A stretch of DNA of 64,000 bases from Ancylobacter vacuolatus. GTDB lineage: Bacteria > Pseudomonadota > Alphaproteobacteria > Rhizobiales > Xanthobacteraceae. Position 1 is the first letter of the stretch. The number at the start of each line of letters is the position of its first letter. The stretch is taken from contig NZ_JAUSUH010000011.1 in NCBI RefSeq assembly GCF_030813595.1, positions 62,001 through 126,000 of the forward strand, given 5' to 3'. This document shows positions 54,442-63,162 of this stretch, piece by piece. The notes under the pieces were generated by a model. The model was not told the DNA's origin, did no database searches, and worked only from the letters and a program-made list of their open reading frames with translations. The translations under genes were made by a program, and so were the position numbers.

Positions 54442-54454
54442 TTGGGGTGAGGGG

Positions 54455-54654
<200 letters not shown>

Positions 54655-54680
54655 CTCCCCTCACCCGCCGCTGCGCGGCG

Positions 54681-54703
54681 ACCTCTCCCCCACGGGGAGA
54701 GGT
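54681..54703. repeat. REP-like hairpin, family C
   Basis: ACCTCTCCCC-CAC-GGGGAGAGGT, a perfect 10-bp-arm hairpin next to the poly-G/C block. Confidence 0.75.
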
Positions 54704-54745
54704 GAGAACGGCAAGGCCCGTTTTGACACAGAACGGCGCCGGCTC

Positions 54746-54766
54746 CCTCTCCCCCACGGGGAGAGG
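54746..54766. repeat. REP-like hairpin, family C
   Basis: CCTCTCCCC-CAC-GGGGAGAGG just after the TetR gene stop (which lies at 54793 on the minus strand). It may terminate the TetR/Aas operon. Confidence 0.75.
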
Positions 54767-54792
54767 TAAAGAACAGCTGGCCGGCGCCCCCC

Positions 54793-55386
54793 TTATCCCT
54801 TCAGTGCCGCCTCCACGATGCCCAGCACCGCCGCCGCGATCTCAGGCGCCTGCGCCATCAACGGCGCGTTGATCCGGCCATAGAGCGCGAACACCGCCGG
54901 CTGCACCACGCAGCCGAGCGCCAGCGCGCTCGCCAGCGTCACCCGCGCCTCCGGCACGCCGGCGCCGCGCAGCATCTGCGCCACCGCCTCCACCACATTC
55001 GCCTCCGGCGCGTCCGGCACGGTGCCCAGATGCTCGTGCTGGTGGATGAGCAGATAGGCGAACAACGCCGGCTCGGCATCGAACAGCGCGCAGGCCAGAC
55101 CGACCACTGCCCGCAGCTTGCGCTCCAGCTCCCGCTCCCCGGCATCGATGGCGCAGATCTCCGCCGCCAGCGTCGCGTAGCGGGTGAGGAACAGCTCGCG
55201 GGCGAGCTTCTCCTTCGAGGGGAAATGCCGGTACAGCGCCCCCTCGCTCACCCCGACCCCGAGCGCGATGTCGCGCACCGAGGTGCCGGCCACGCCCTTC
55301 TGCGCGAACAGCTCCAGCGCCACCGCCTCGATCCGCGCGCGGGTATCCGCGCCGTCGCGGCCGCGACGTGCGGGCGCCGCGCTCAC
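54793..55386 (-). CDS. TetR/AcrR family transcriptional regulator
   Basis: 197 residues. N-terminal helix-turn-helix ARIEAVALELFAQKGVAGTS, then VRDIALGVGVSEGALYRHFP and SKEKLARELF; the C-terminal ligand domain is generic. The GTG start overlaps the stop of the acyltransferase fusion gene (GTGA), so it is translated from the same mRNA. A TetR-type palindrome lies in front of that operon (58814-58833), making autoregulation with the fusion gene likely; fatty acyl-CoA or acyl-ACP is a reasonable guess for the ligand. Confidence 0.9.
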   Translation of the reverse strand: MSAAPARRGRDGADTRARIEAVALELFAQKGVAGTSVRDIALGVGVSEGALYRHFPSKEKLARELFLTRYATLAAEICAIDAGERELERKLRAVVGLACALFDAEPALFAYLLIHQHEHLGTVPDAPEANVVEAVAQMLRGAGVPEARVTLASALALGCVVQPAVFALYGRINAPLMAQAPEIAAAVLGIVEAALKG

Positions 55387-58300
55387 GCACCCTCTCCCGG
55401 CCCGGTGCCGCGCGCGGCGAGCATTTCCAGCGCGATGGCGCGCGCCTTGGTGAAGTCCACCTTGCCCGAGCCCAGCAGCGGCAGCTCGTCCATACGCAGG
55501 ATCTCGGCTGGGACCATCAGCTCGGTCACGCCGCGCTCGCGGGCATGGCCCTGCAGCGCCGCGCGGGTGAGGTCCGGCGCGGTGCTCATCAATATGATGC
55601 GCTCGCCGCGCCGCGCGTCCGGCACCGCCACCGCCACATGCTCGGCATCCGGGCGCAGCGCGGCGACCATGGTGTCGATGGCGGCGAGCGAGATCATCTC
55701 GCCGGCGATCTTGGCGAAGCGCTTCACGCGGCCGCGAATGGCGACGAAACCTTCGTCGTCAAAGGTGACGATGTCGCCAGTGTCGTACCAGCCCATCTCA
55801 GGCGGCTCGATCACGCCGGGCTTCTCGGCGCGGAGATAGCCGAGCATCACGTTCGGCCCGCGCACCTGCAGCCGCCCGCCTTCCTCGATGCCGGCCATGG
55901 TCTCCAGTCGGTGGTGAATGCCCGGCAGCATCCGCCCCACCGTGCCGACGCGGTTGAACATCGGCGTGTTCACCGCCAGCACCGGCGCGCATTCGGTGAC
56001 GCCATAGCCCTCCAGAATGCGGTGGCCGAACTTCTCCATCCACACCCGACGCGTTTCCGCCTTCACCGGCTCGGCGCCCGCCACCACGAAGCGCAGCGAG
56101 CGGAAGTCGTAAGGGTTGGCAGTGCGGGCATAGCCCATGAGGAAGGTGTCGGTGCCGACAATGGCGGTGGCATTGGTGGCGTAGACCAGTTCCGGGATGA
56201 TCCGGTAATGCAGCGGCGAGGGGTAGAGATAGGTCTTCAGCCCCGACACCATCGGCAGCACCAGCCCGCCGGTGAGGCCGAAGGAATGGAAGACGGGCAG
56301 CACGTTGAACATGATGTCGGCGGGCGAGAAGTCGATCCGCGCCGCCACCTGCGCCACATTGGTGAGGATGTTGCGATGGGAGAGTACGACGCCCTTCGGC
56401 GTGCCTTCCGAGCCCGAGGTGAACAGCACGAAGGCCGGATCGTCGGGATGGGCGGGCTTCGGCGCGGGCAGCGGCAGCAGGGCGCGGATCTTGTCCGGCG
56501 TGGTGACGGAGGCGCGGATGTCCTCGCTCATCAGCACCCGCACATGCTTTTCCAGCTCCGCGACTTCCGCCTCCAGCCGCGCCTTCTCGATGAAGGCGCG
56601 CGAAGCGACCACCAGCTTCACCTCCGCCGCCTTGCAGGCAGTGACGAGATTGGTGGCGCCGGCGGTGTAGTTGAGCATGACCGGCACGCGGCCATGGCGC
56701 GAGAGCCCCAGCAGCACCACGGCGATGCCGGCGGCGTTGGGCAGCAACACGCCGACCTTCTCGCCCGGCGCGGTTTCCTTAGCCAGCTTGTCACCGAGGA
56801 TCTTCGCCCCCAGCAGCAGCTTGCGATAGGACAGGATGCTGCCGAGCGGGTCCTCCAGCACGATGCGCTTCATGCCGAGCCGGATCGCCGCGTCCTCCAC
56901 CGCCTGATAGACGGTGACATTGGTGTGGCTGGTCTCGAAGACGAGATCGCTCATCACGTCATAGAGCGCCGCGCCCGCCGCCCGCCGGCGCTTGCGGCCG
57001 AACAGCTCGCGATCGACCTTCAGCTTGCGCGGCGGCAGGATGGTGACGCGCACCTTGGGGAACAGCCGCTTGCGGGTCTGGTGGCCGTCGAGGCGGGAGA
57101 AATAGGTCTGCTCCAACCCCTCGATCCGCACCGGCACCACGGGCGCGTCCGCCTTATCGGCGATCAGCGCCGAGCCGTCATAGATCTTCATGATCGAGCC
57201 GGTGACGGTGATCCGCCCCTCGGGGAAGATCACCAATTGCTCGCCCTGCTGCACCTGGCGGATCAGGTCGCGGGTGGCCATCGGCTTGGTCGGGTCGAGC
57301 GGGAAGGCGCGCACCAGCTTCAGGAACGGCTTCACCCACCAGGCCTCCGCAATGGCGCGGTCGACGGCGAAGACCGGGTCATTGTCGAGCAGCGCCATGA
57401 TGAGCGGCGCGTCGAGGAAGCTGACATGGTTGATGGCGATCACCGAGCCGGGGCCGGCGGCCTTCAGGTGCTCCGCCCCCGTCACCTCGACCCGGAACAG
57501 CACCCGGAACACCAGCTTGATCAGGTCGCGCAGCACCTGGCCCTGGAAGGCGCGCCCGGCGAGAATGGCGACGACGAGGCTCGCCGCGCCGAGCAGGCCG
57601 AGCAGCGCCGGGGCGCCGAATCCCGCGAATTGCAGCCCGGCGACGATGACCGCGCCCGCCACCATGAAGGCGGCGTTGAGCACATTATTGCCGGCGATCA
57701 CCCGGGCGCGGCGGTCCTCGTCGGCGGCCGCCTGCACAAAGGCGAAGGTCGGCACCACGAAGGCGCCACCGGCGGCGGCAAGGCCGATCAGCCCGATGGC
57801 GGCGTGCACACCCGCGCCCGAGGTGAGGAAGTCATACCAGCCAATCGGCGGCGCGGCGGGGGCGAGCGTGCCCATCATGAAGGCGAGATCGATGGCGAAG
57901 ACGCCCATCAGCAGCCCCGCCGCCGGCACCAGCGCCAGCAGGATGCGCCCTTCCGACAGCTTGGCGGCGAGCGTCGAGCCGATGGCGACGCCGATGGTGA
58001 ACAGAACGAGGAACAGGGTGACGACGCTTTCCAGCCCGCCAATGCTGTCCTTCACCAGCGTCGGCAGCAGCGAGAGCACCACGCCGCCGACCAGCCAGAA
58101 CCAGGAGACGATCAGCGCCCCGCGCCAGATCGGCTTCTCGGCGCGGATATCGGCCAGCAGCGTCATCGTGCTGCGCCAGACATTGTGGTCGATCTTGAGG
58201 TCCGGCGCGCCCGGCAGCGTGTGGGGGATGCCCCGGGCCGACAGCCAGGCGATCACCGCCAGCACGAAGGTGAAGCCGGCCACCGCCCATTCCCCGGTAT

Positions 58301-58793
58301 GGGTGAAGGCCAGCGCCCCGCCCACCGTGCCGCCGAGAATGGCGGCGAAGGTCGCCATCTCGATCAGGGCATTGCCGGAGACGAGTTCGTCCTTGGCGAG
58401 GTGATCGGGCAGGATGCCGTATTTCACCGGCCCGAACAGCGCGCTCAGCGTACCCATGAAGAACAGGCCGACGAACAGCAGCGGGATGGACTGGATGACG
58501 AAGCCGGCGCTGGCGATCAGCACGATCCAGATTTCGGCGAATTTCACCCGCCGGGCGATCAGCGACTTGTCGTAGCGGTCGGCCAGCTGGCCGCCGAGGC
58601 TGGAGAACAGGAAGAAGGGCAGGATGAAGATGCCCCCCGCCAGCGTCACCAGCGCGCCGCCATTCACATGGGCGATGCCGTAAAGGATCAGCAGCGCCAT
58701 CGCGTTCTTCACGAAATTGTCGTTGAAGGCCGCGAAGAACTGGCACCAGAACAGCGGCGCGAACCGCCGGGCCGTCATCAGCCGTGTGAACAT
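55383..58793 (-). CDS. aas: LplT-PlsC-Aas fusion: lysophospholipid transporter / acyltransferase / acyl-ACP synthetase
   Basis: 1136 residues, three domains in one chain. Residues 1-410 are an MFS transporter of the LplT type (RFAPLFWCQFFAAFNDNFVK). 430-620 is a PlsC acyltransferase (SVIAINHVSFLDAPL with the HX4D motif, then VIFPEGRIT). 640-1136 is an AMP-binding acyl-ACP synthetase (AFVLFTSGSEGTPKGVVLSH, EGYGVTECAP, GWYDTGDIVTFDDEG). In E. coli LplT and Aas are separate genes that together recover lysophospholipids; here they are fused. The start ATG is 21 bp from a TetR-type operator, and the TetR gene follows with a 4-bp overlap. Confidence 0.95.
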   Translation of the reverse strand: MFTRLMTARRFAPLFWCQFFAAFNDNFVKNAMALLILYGIAHVNGGALVTLAGGIFILPFFLFSSLGGQLADRYDKSLIARRVKFAEIWIVLIASAGFVIQSIPLLFVGLFFMGTLSALFGPVKYGILPDHLAKDELVSGNALIEMATFAAILGGTVGGALAFTHTGEWAVAGFTFVLAVIAWLSARGIPHTLPGAPDLKIDHNVWRSTMTLLADIRAEKPIWRGALIVSWFWLVGGVVLSLLPTLVKDSIGGLESVVTLFLVLFTIGVAIGSTLAAKLSEGRILLALVPAAGLLMGVFAIDLAFMMGTLAPAAPPIGWYDFLTSGAGVHAAIGLIGLAAAGGAFVVPTFAFVQAAADEDRRARVIAGNNVLNAAFMVAGAVIVAGLQFAGFGAPALLGLLGAASLVVAILAGRAFQGQVLRDLIKLVFRVLFRVEVTGAEHLKAAGPGSVIAINHVSFLDAPLIMALLDNDPVFAVDRAIAEAWWVKPFLKLVRAFPLDPTKPMATRDLIRQVQQGEQLVIFPEGRITVTGSIMKIYDGSALIADKADAPVVPVRIEGLEQTYFSRLDGHQTRKRLFPKVRVTILPPRKLKVDRELFGRKRRRAAGAALYDVMSDLVFETSHTNVTVYQAVEDAAIRLGMKRIVLEDPLGSILSYRKLLLGAKILGDKLAKETAPGEKVGVLLPNAAGIAVVLLGLSRHGRVPVMLNYTAGATNLVTACKAAEVKLVVASRAFIEKARLEAEVAELEKHVRVLMSEDIRASVTTPDKIRALLPLPAPKPAHPDDPAFVLFTSGSEGTPKGVVLSHRNILTNVAQVAARIDFSPADIMFNVLPVFHSFGLTGGLVLPMVSGLKTYLYPSPLHYRIIPELVYATNATAIVGTDTFLMGYARTANPYDFRSLRFVVAGAEPVKAETRRVWMEKFGHRILEGYGVTECAPVLAVNTPMFNRVGTVGRMLPGIHHRLETMAGIEEGGRLQVRGPNVMLGYLRAEKPGVIEPPEMGWYDTGDIVTFDDEGFVAIRGRVKRFAKIAGEMISLAAIDTMVAALRPDAEHVAVAVPDARRGERIILMSTAPDLTRAALQGHARERGVTELMVPAEILRMDELPLLGSGKVDFTKARAIALEMLAARGTGPGEGA

Positions 58794-58813
58794 GCTCGAT
58801 CCCTCACCGCATT

Positions 58814-58833
58814 GTCAGTGAGCGATCACTTAC
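58814..58833. promoter_or_regulatory. TetR-type operator in front of the acyltransferase fusion
   Basis: AGTGA-GCGA-TCACT with flanking GT and AC makes a near-perfect 20-bp palindrome (one mismatched pair), 20 bp upstream of the start codon. This is the size and place expected for a TetR dimer site and explains the TetR gene at the operon's end. Confidence 0.7.
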
Positions 58834-58922
58834 ATAAAGACGCGAAGGCGTCAACATCTCCCACAAGGCCGGCATCTCGGCCGAGCGACGCGAGAGCCGG
58901 GATCGCTCCCCCATGGCACGCG

Positions 58923-58952
58923 ATCCCGGATCGGCCTGCGGCCGTCCGGGAT
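58923..58952. repeat. REP-like palindrome, family B
   Basis: ATCCCGGA / TCCGGGAT arms with an inner CGGCC/GGCCG stem, almost the same as 13721-13751. It lies between the ccoA-like gene stop and the acyltransferase control region. Confidence 0.75.
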
Positions 58953-58969
58953 GACGGGAGACGTGAGGG

Positions 58970-60127
58970 CTAAACCAGCACGCCCGCCAGCGCTGCGGCG
59001 AGCAGTAGCCCGTCATGCACGCCGAGCTGCAGCCGGGAGGGCGTGCCCGCGCCGTGCAGCATCAGGGTCGTGGCGAGGCTCGCCAGCGCCCAGCCGGCGC
59101 CCACCGCGAGGAAGGCGAGGGAAATCGTCACCGCCTCATTGGCCTGCGCCACCATCAGCGCCGCCCCGATGCAGAGCGCGAGCGCCAGCAGCGCCAGCGG
59201 CGCCGCGCCGATCCACCGCGCCAGCGCCCCGCCCGCCAGCGCCGGCGCGTACATCGCCACCACATGCCAGGCGACCACGCCCGAAATCAACGGCACACCC
59301 ACGCCGCAGCCGGCCAGCGACAGCGGCGCGCCGGCCATCGCCGAGGTCATCGCCCCCCAGGCGAGAGCGCCGATCAGCGTCGGCAGGACGAGCGCCCGCC
59401 AGGCCAGCGGCGCGGGGCGCTCCTGCGGCTGCGCCACCGCCATCGCCTCGACGGTGAGTTCGGCATGGGAAAAGCGCGCTTCCGGCAGCGACACGGCAAA
59501 GCCGAGCGCGCCGAGCTGGGCCAGCGCCGCGAGGATCAGCGTGCCGGCGAAGGTGTAGGGGGCGAAGGCCGCCTCCGCCATGCCGGCCAGCAGCGGCCCG
59601 GCAAAGCCGGCCAGCGCGCCGGCACCGAGGAGCCGCGCCACCATGCCCGCCCGCAGCCCCGAGGCCGCGCCGAAGGCCGCCGCGTGGCGGTAGAACATGC
59701 CAAAACCCTGTGCCGCGCCGAGCCAGGCGGCGCCCAGCACCAGCATCGGGAAGGCGCCGAGCATCAGCGCATAGGCCGCCACCAGCCCGCCGGCGACGCC
59801 GAGGCTGGCGCCGAGCGCGAAGGCGGCCCGCCGGCCGAACGTGTCGAGCAGGAAGCTGGCGGGAAGGCTCGCCAGCGCCGCGCCGAGCAGCAGGGCGGCG
59901 AGCGGCAGGGCGGCGAGTTCCGGGCGCGGGGCCAGCATGGCGCCGGCCAGCGGCAGGACGCCCAGCGTCAGCGCCTGCGCCAGCACCACAAGGGCGAAGC
60001 CGCCGGCCAGCCGCCCGATGCCGAGCGACCGGCGCAGCGCGCGCGGCGCGTCTTCCGGGCAGGCGCAGCCGAGCCGGCCGGCGCGGGCCGCTTCCGCCTC
60101 GGCGTCGAAATAATCACTGGCGCTCAT
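58970..60127 (-). CDS. ccoA: MFS copper transporter, CcoA-like
   Basis: 385 residues, twelve hydrophobic helices. The features that set it apart are an MxxxM motif (M260-TSA-M264) and an HxxxM motif (H288-VVA-M292), separated by 28 residues as in Rhodobacter capsulatus CcoA, where such Met and His residues are needed for copper import for cbb3 oxidase. An N-terminal C21-A-C23 and C274 could also bind metal. Its ATG overlaps the ccoS stop (ATGA), so it is translated with the ccoGHIS maturation genes. The motif call is from memory of CcoA; copper transport is inferred, but the context is strong. Confidence 0.82.
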   Translation of the reverse strand: MSASDYFDAEAEAARAGRLGCACPEDAPRALRRSLGIGRLAGGFALVVLAQALTLGVLPLAGAMLAPRPELAALPLAALLLGAALASLPASFLLDTFGRRAAFALGASLGVAGGLVAAYALMLGAFPMLVLGAAWLGAAQGFGMFYRHAAAFGAASGLRAGMVARLLGAGALAGFAGPLLAGMAEAAFAPYTFAGTLILAALAQLGALGFAVSLPEARFSHAELTVEAMAVAQPQERPAPLAWRALVLPTLIGALAWGAMTSAMAGAPLSLAGCGVGVPLISGVVAWHVVAMYAPALAGGALARWIGAAPLALLALALCIGAALMVAQANEAVTISLAFLAVGAGWALASLATTLMLHGAGTPSRLQLGVHDGLLLAAALAGVLV

Positions 60128-60312
60128 GCGGGGCGGTCCCGCTCGACGGGGCGCCCCTCAGGCGGCGCGCGCAGATCGTCATCCGAGAGCACGCGCACCG
60201 CCGCCCCTTCAATGTCGTCATACTGGCCAGCCCGCAGCGTCCACAGGAAGGCGACCAGCCCGAGCAGGCCGAGGCTCAGCGCCGCCGGCACCAGATAGAG
60301 AAGCACGCTCAT
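60124..60312 (-). CDS. ccoS: Cbb3-type cytochrome oxidase assembly protein CcoS
   Basis: 62 residues. The family start MSVLLYLVPAALSLGLLGLV leads to one transmembrane helix, then FLWTLRAGQYDDIEGAAVRV and a charged tail. CcoS is needed for cofactor insertion into the cbb3 oxidase. It overlaps ccoI upstream (ATGA) and the CcoA-like gene downstream (ATGA), a fully coupled operon. Confidence 0.95.
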   Translation of the reverse strand: MSVLLYLVPAALSLGLLGLVAFLWTLRAGQYDDIEGAAVRVLSDDDLRAPPEGRPVERDRPA

Positions 60313-62639
60313 GCCGCCTCCTTTGCCTTTTCCAGTGCGCGCCCGCCCTGCCGCGCCCGCAGCGCGTTCAGCGTCACGATGATGGAGGAGCCGGACATGG
60401 CGAGCGCCGCCACCAGCGGCGTCACGGCGCCGGCCACCGCCAGCGGCACGGCGATGAGATTATAGACCACGGCGATCATCAGGTTCTGCCGCATCAAATG
60501 CCGCGCCCGGCGCGCCACCTTCAGCGCGATGGCGACGGGGGCCAGCTTCTCGCCGAGGAACACCGCGTCGGCCTGCGCCCGCGTCACATCGGCGGCGCTG
60601 ATCGGCGAGAGCGAGACATGGGCGCTGGCGAGCGAGGGCGCGTCATTGATGCCGTCGCCCACCATCAGCACGCCATGCCCCTTGGCATCGAGGCTTTCCA
60701 GCACGGCGATCTTGTCGCCCGGCCGCATCTGCGCCCACCAGTCCGTCACCCCGAGCCGCGCCGCCACCGGCGCCACCGCCGCGCGGCGGTCGCCCGAGAG
60801 CAGCACGATGGCGAGGCCGGCGTCGCGCAGCTCGTCCATCACCGCGCGCGCATCGCTGCGCAGCGCCTGCCGGATCTCAAGCACGGCGCAGGCCTCACCC
60901 AGCCGCACCGCGACCAGCGAGGCATCGGGCGCCGCATCGGCCCGCGCGGCCGCCAGCGCCTCGCAGCCGCAAAAGGCGGGGCTGCCGAGCCGCGCCGTCA
61001 CCCCGTCGATCTCCGCCTCCACCCCCGCGCCGGGCACTTCGCGCACCTCGGCCAGCGGCAAAGCGTCGGGATGGGCGACGGCGATCGCCCGCGCCAGCGG
61101 ATGGGTGCTCGCCAGAGCGAGCCGCGCGGCGGCGGCCAGCAGCGGCGCCGGCACGTGAGAGGTGTCGGAAAGGCTGGGATCGGGCAGGGTCAGCGTGCCT
61201 GTTTTGTCGAAAGCGACAGTGTCGATCTCGGCCAGCCGCTCGAAGGTGTCGCCGGAATTGATCAGCACGCCGGCCCGCATCAGCGTGCCGGCCGCCACCA
61301 CCTGCACCGCCGGCACGGCGAGCGCCAGCGCGCAGGGGCAGGTGATGATGAGCACCGCCACCGCGATCAGCACCGCCTGATGCAGCGACGCGCCGGCGAT
61401 CAGCCAGCCGATCAGCGCCAGCAGCGCGGTGGTATGCACCATCGGCGCGTAGAGCCGGGCGGCACGGTCGGCGAGCCTGATATAGCGCCCGCGCGCGGTC
61501 GACGCCTTGTCGAGCAGGCGCTCGATCTCGTCGAGGAACGTGTCTTCCCCCGCCGCCGTGGTGCGCAGCCGCAGCACGCCGTCATGAATGAGGCTGCCGG
61601 CATGCACCGTGCCGCCGACGCCCACGTGGCGCGGCAGCGTCTCGCCCGTCACCAGGCTCTCATCCACCGAGGCGGTGCCGGAAAGCACCCTCCCGTCCAC
61701 CGGCGCACGCTCGCCCGCCCGCAGCATCACCTCGTCGCCGGGCTTCACGGCGGCAGCGGGCACGGTGACGAGCCTTCCATCCGCTTCGATGCGGTTGGCC
61801 GAGACCGCCTTCAGCGCGGCGAGATTGCCCGCCTCCGCCCGCGTGCGCCGGCGCATCGCGTGGTCGAGATAGCGCCCGGCGAGCAGGAAGAACAGCAGCA
61901 TGACCGCCGAATCGAAATAGGCGTGCTCGGCATGGTGCAGCGTCTCGTACACCGAGACACTGAGCGCCAGCAGCACGCCGAGCGTGATCGGCACATCCAT
62001 GTTGAGCGAGCGCGCCTTCAACGCCCGCAAGGCGCTCTGGAAGAAGGGCTGGCCGGCATAGGCGGCGGCCGGCAGCGCGATCAGCGCCGAGAGCCAGTGG
62101 AAGAAGTCGCGCGTCTCGGGGGTGATGTCGGTGACATTGCCCGACCAGACCGAGACCGAAAGCAGCATGATGTTCATCGCCGCGAAGCCGGCGACGCCGA
62201 GGCAGCGCAGCAGATGGCGCGAGGTGGCGTTGTCGATCTCCTCCAGCCGATCGGCCTCGAACGGCCAGGCGCGATAGCCCGCCTTCGCCAGCGCCTCCAG
62301 CACCCGCGCGGGCGCCGGCTCGGCGCGGGCGTCCCAGCCAATGGTGAGGCGGTGGGTGGTGTAGTTCAGCCGCGCGCGGACGATGCCGGGCAGCGCCTCG
62401 CACCCGTCCTCGATCTCGTCGATGCAGGCGGCGCAGTCGATGCCCTCGACCGCAAACGCCATCTCCGCCTGCCCGGCGGGGTCGCGGCGCAGGAACAGCG
62501 AAAAATCCTGGGCGGGCGCTTCCGTCCGTGCCCGGTCATCCCCCGGCTTGCCCCGGGCATCCACGTCCTGAACCGGCGCGCCCGGCCATGACGCGCCGGC
62601 AAGGGCTGTGACGTTGGGGGCCAGGGTTTCGCTCGCCAT
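60309..62639 (-). CDS. ccoI: Copper-translocating P-type ATPase CcoI, with REP insertion near N-terminus
   Basis: 776 residues. P1B-type ATPase that exports Cu+ to the periplasm for cbb3 oxidase assembly. The heavy-metal-associated domain has GIDCAAC (C69, C72), the membrane metal site is CPC (434-436), the phosphorylated aspartate is D478 in FDKTGTLT, the actuator loop is TGET and the hinge is GDGINDAPS. Residues 16-37 (from SWPGAPVQDV to DDRAR) come from a REP palindrome read in frame and have no counterpart in the family. The start MASETLAPNV is 5 bp after the ccoH stop. Confidence 0.95.
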   Translation of the reverse strand: MASETLAPNVTALAGASWPGAPVQDVDARGKPGDDRARTEAPAQDFSLFLRRDPAGQAEMAFAVEGIDCAACIDEIEDGCEALPGIVRARLNYTTHRLTIGWDARAEPAPARVLEALAKAGYRAWPFEADRLEEIDNATSRHLLRCLGVAGFAAMNIMLLSVSVWSGNVTDITPETRDFFHWLSALIALPAAAYAGQPFFQSALRALKARSLNMDVPITLGVLLALSVSVYETLHHAEHAYFDSAVMLLFFLLAGRYLDHAMRRRTRAEAGNLAALKAVSANRIEADGRLVTVPAAAVKPGDEVMLRAGERAPVDGRVLSGTASVDESLVTGETLPRHVGVGGTVHAGSLIHDGVLRLRTTAAGEDTFLDEIERLLDKASTARGRYIRLADRAARLYAPMVHTTALLALIGWLIAGASLHQAVLIAVAVLIITCPCALALAVPAVQVVAAGTLMRAGVLINSGDTFERLAEIDTVAFDKTGTLTLPDPSLSDTSHVPAPLLAAAARLALASTHPLARAIAVAHPDALPLAEVREVPGAGVEAEIDGVTARLGSPAFCGCEALAAARADAAPDASLVAVRLGEACAVLEIRQALRSDARAVMDELRDAGLAIVLLSGDRRAAVAPVAARLGVTDWWAQMRPGDKIAVLESLDAKGHGVLMVGDGINDAPSLASAHVSLSPISAADVTRAQADAVFLGEKLAPVAIALKVARRARHLMRQNLMIAVVYNLIAVPLAVAGAVTPLVAALAMSGSSIIVTLNALRARQGGRALEKAKEAA
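62534..62590. repeat. REP-like palindrome, family A, inside ccoI
   Basis: Same family as 13639-13702: GTCATCCCCCGGCTTGCCCC and CCCGGCCATGACG arms around a centre. It lies wholly within the ccoI reading frame near its 5' end and adds about 19 codons. Confidence 0.75.
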
Positions 62640-62644
62640 CGTCG

Positions 62645-63142
62645 CTACCGGATGATGACGCGGTTGGTGGAGCGGAACAGACGCTCGCCGTCGCGGTTGA
62701 GTTCGATCACCAGCTCCCATTGCCCTGAGGCCACCGTGTCGGTGGCGCGCCACTGGCCCGCGCTCACCCGCACCGGGTCGAGCGGCACGTCAAGCCGGCG
62801 GTCGGTCGGGTGCTGCAGCGTCGCCACCAGAGCGACATCGGTCAGCGGCCGGCCGTCGGCATCGTGGGCGGCGACATCGAGCCGCCCGGGCTCGATATGC
62901 GCGTCGACCTGCCAGTGGCGGGCATCCTGCGCCGCCGCCGCCTCGCTCTCGGCGCGGAAGGCGAGCCCGGCCTTGTAGGAGCTTTCCGTCTCCACCCCGC
63001 CAAAGCTCGTCACCGCCGCCCGCACGAGGAAGAAATTGGCGGTGAAGACGACACCGAAGAAGCCGATGAAGCAGACAAGCACGGTGCGGCCGGTAATCGG
63101 CCGGCCCTTCCCCTTATCTGATGCGTTGCGGCGTGCGGCCAT
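62645..63142 (-). CDS. ccoH: Cbb3 oxidase accessory protein FixH/CcoH
   Basis: 165 residues. One N-terminal helix (TVLVCFIGFFGVVFTANFFL), then VTSFGGVETESSYKAGLAF, the FixH signature, and a periplasmic immunoglobulin-like domain (HWQVDAHIEPGRLDVAAHDA, then ATLQHPTDRRLDVPLDPVRV and GQWELVIEL). It is required for stable cbb3 oxidase. It sits between ccoG and ccoI in the same operon. Confidence 0.93.
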   Translation of the reverse strand: MAARRNASDKGKGRPITGRTVLVCFIGFFGVVFTANFFLVRAAVTSFGGVETESSYKAGLAFRAESEAAAAQDARHWQVDAHIEPGRLDVAAHDADGRPLTDVALVATLQHPTDRRLDVPLDPVRVSAGQWRATDTVASGQWELVIELNRDGERLFRSTNRVIIR

Positions 63143-63162
63143 GATCGTCCTCCGGTCGGCGC

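Noticed and set aside
55368..58973. 1201-codon plus-strand frame
   Set aside because: Antisense to the acyltransferase fusion; His/Arg/Gln-rich shadow.
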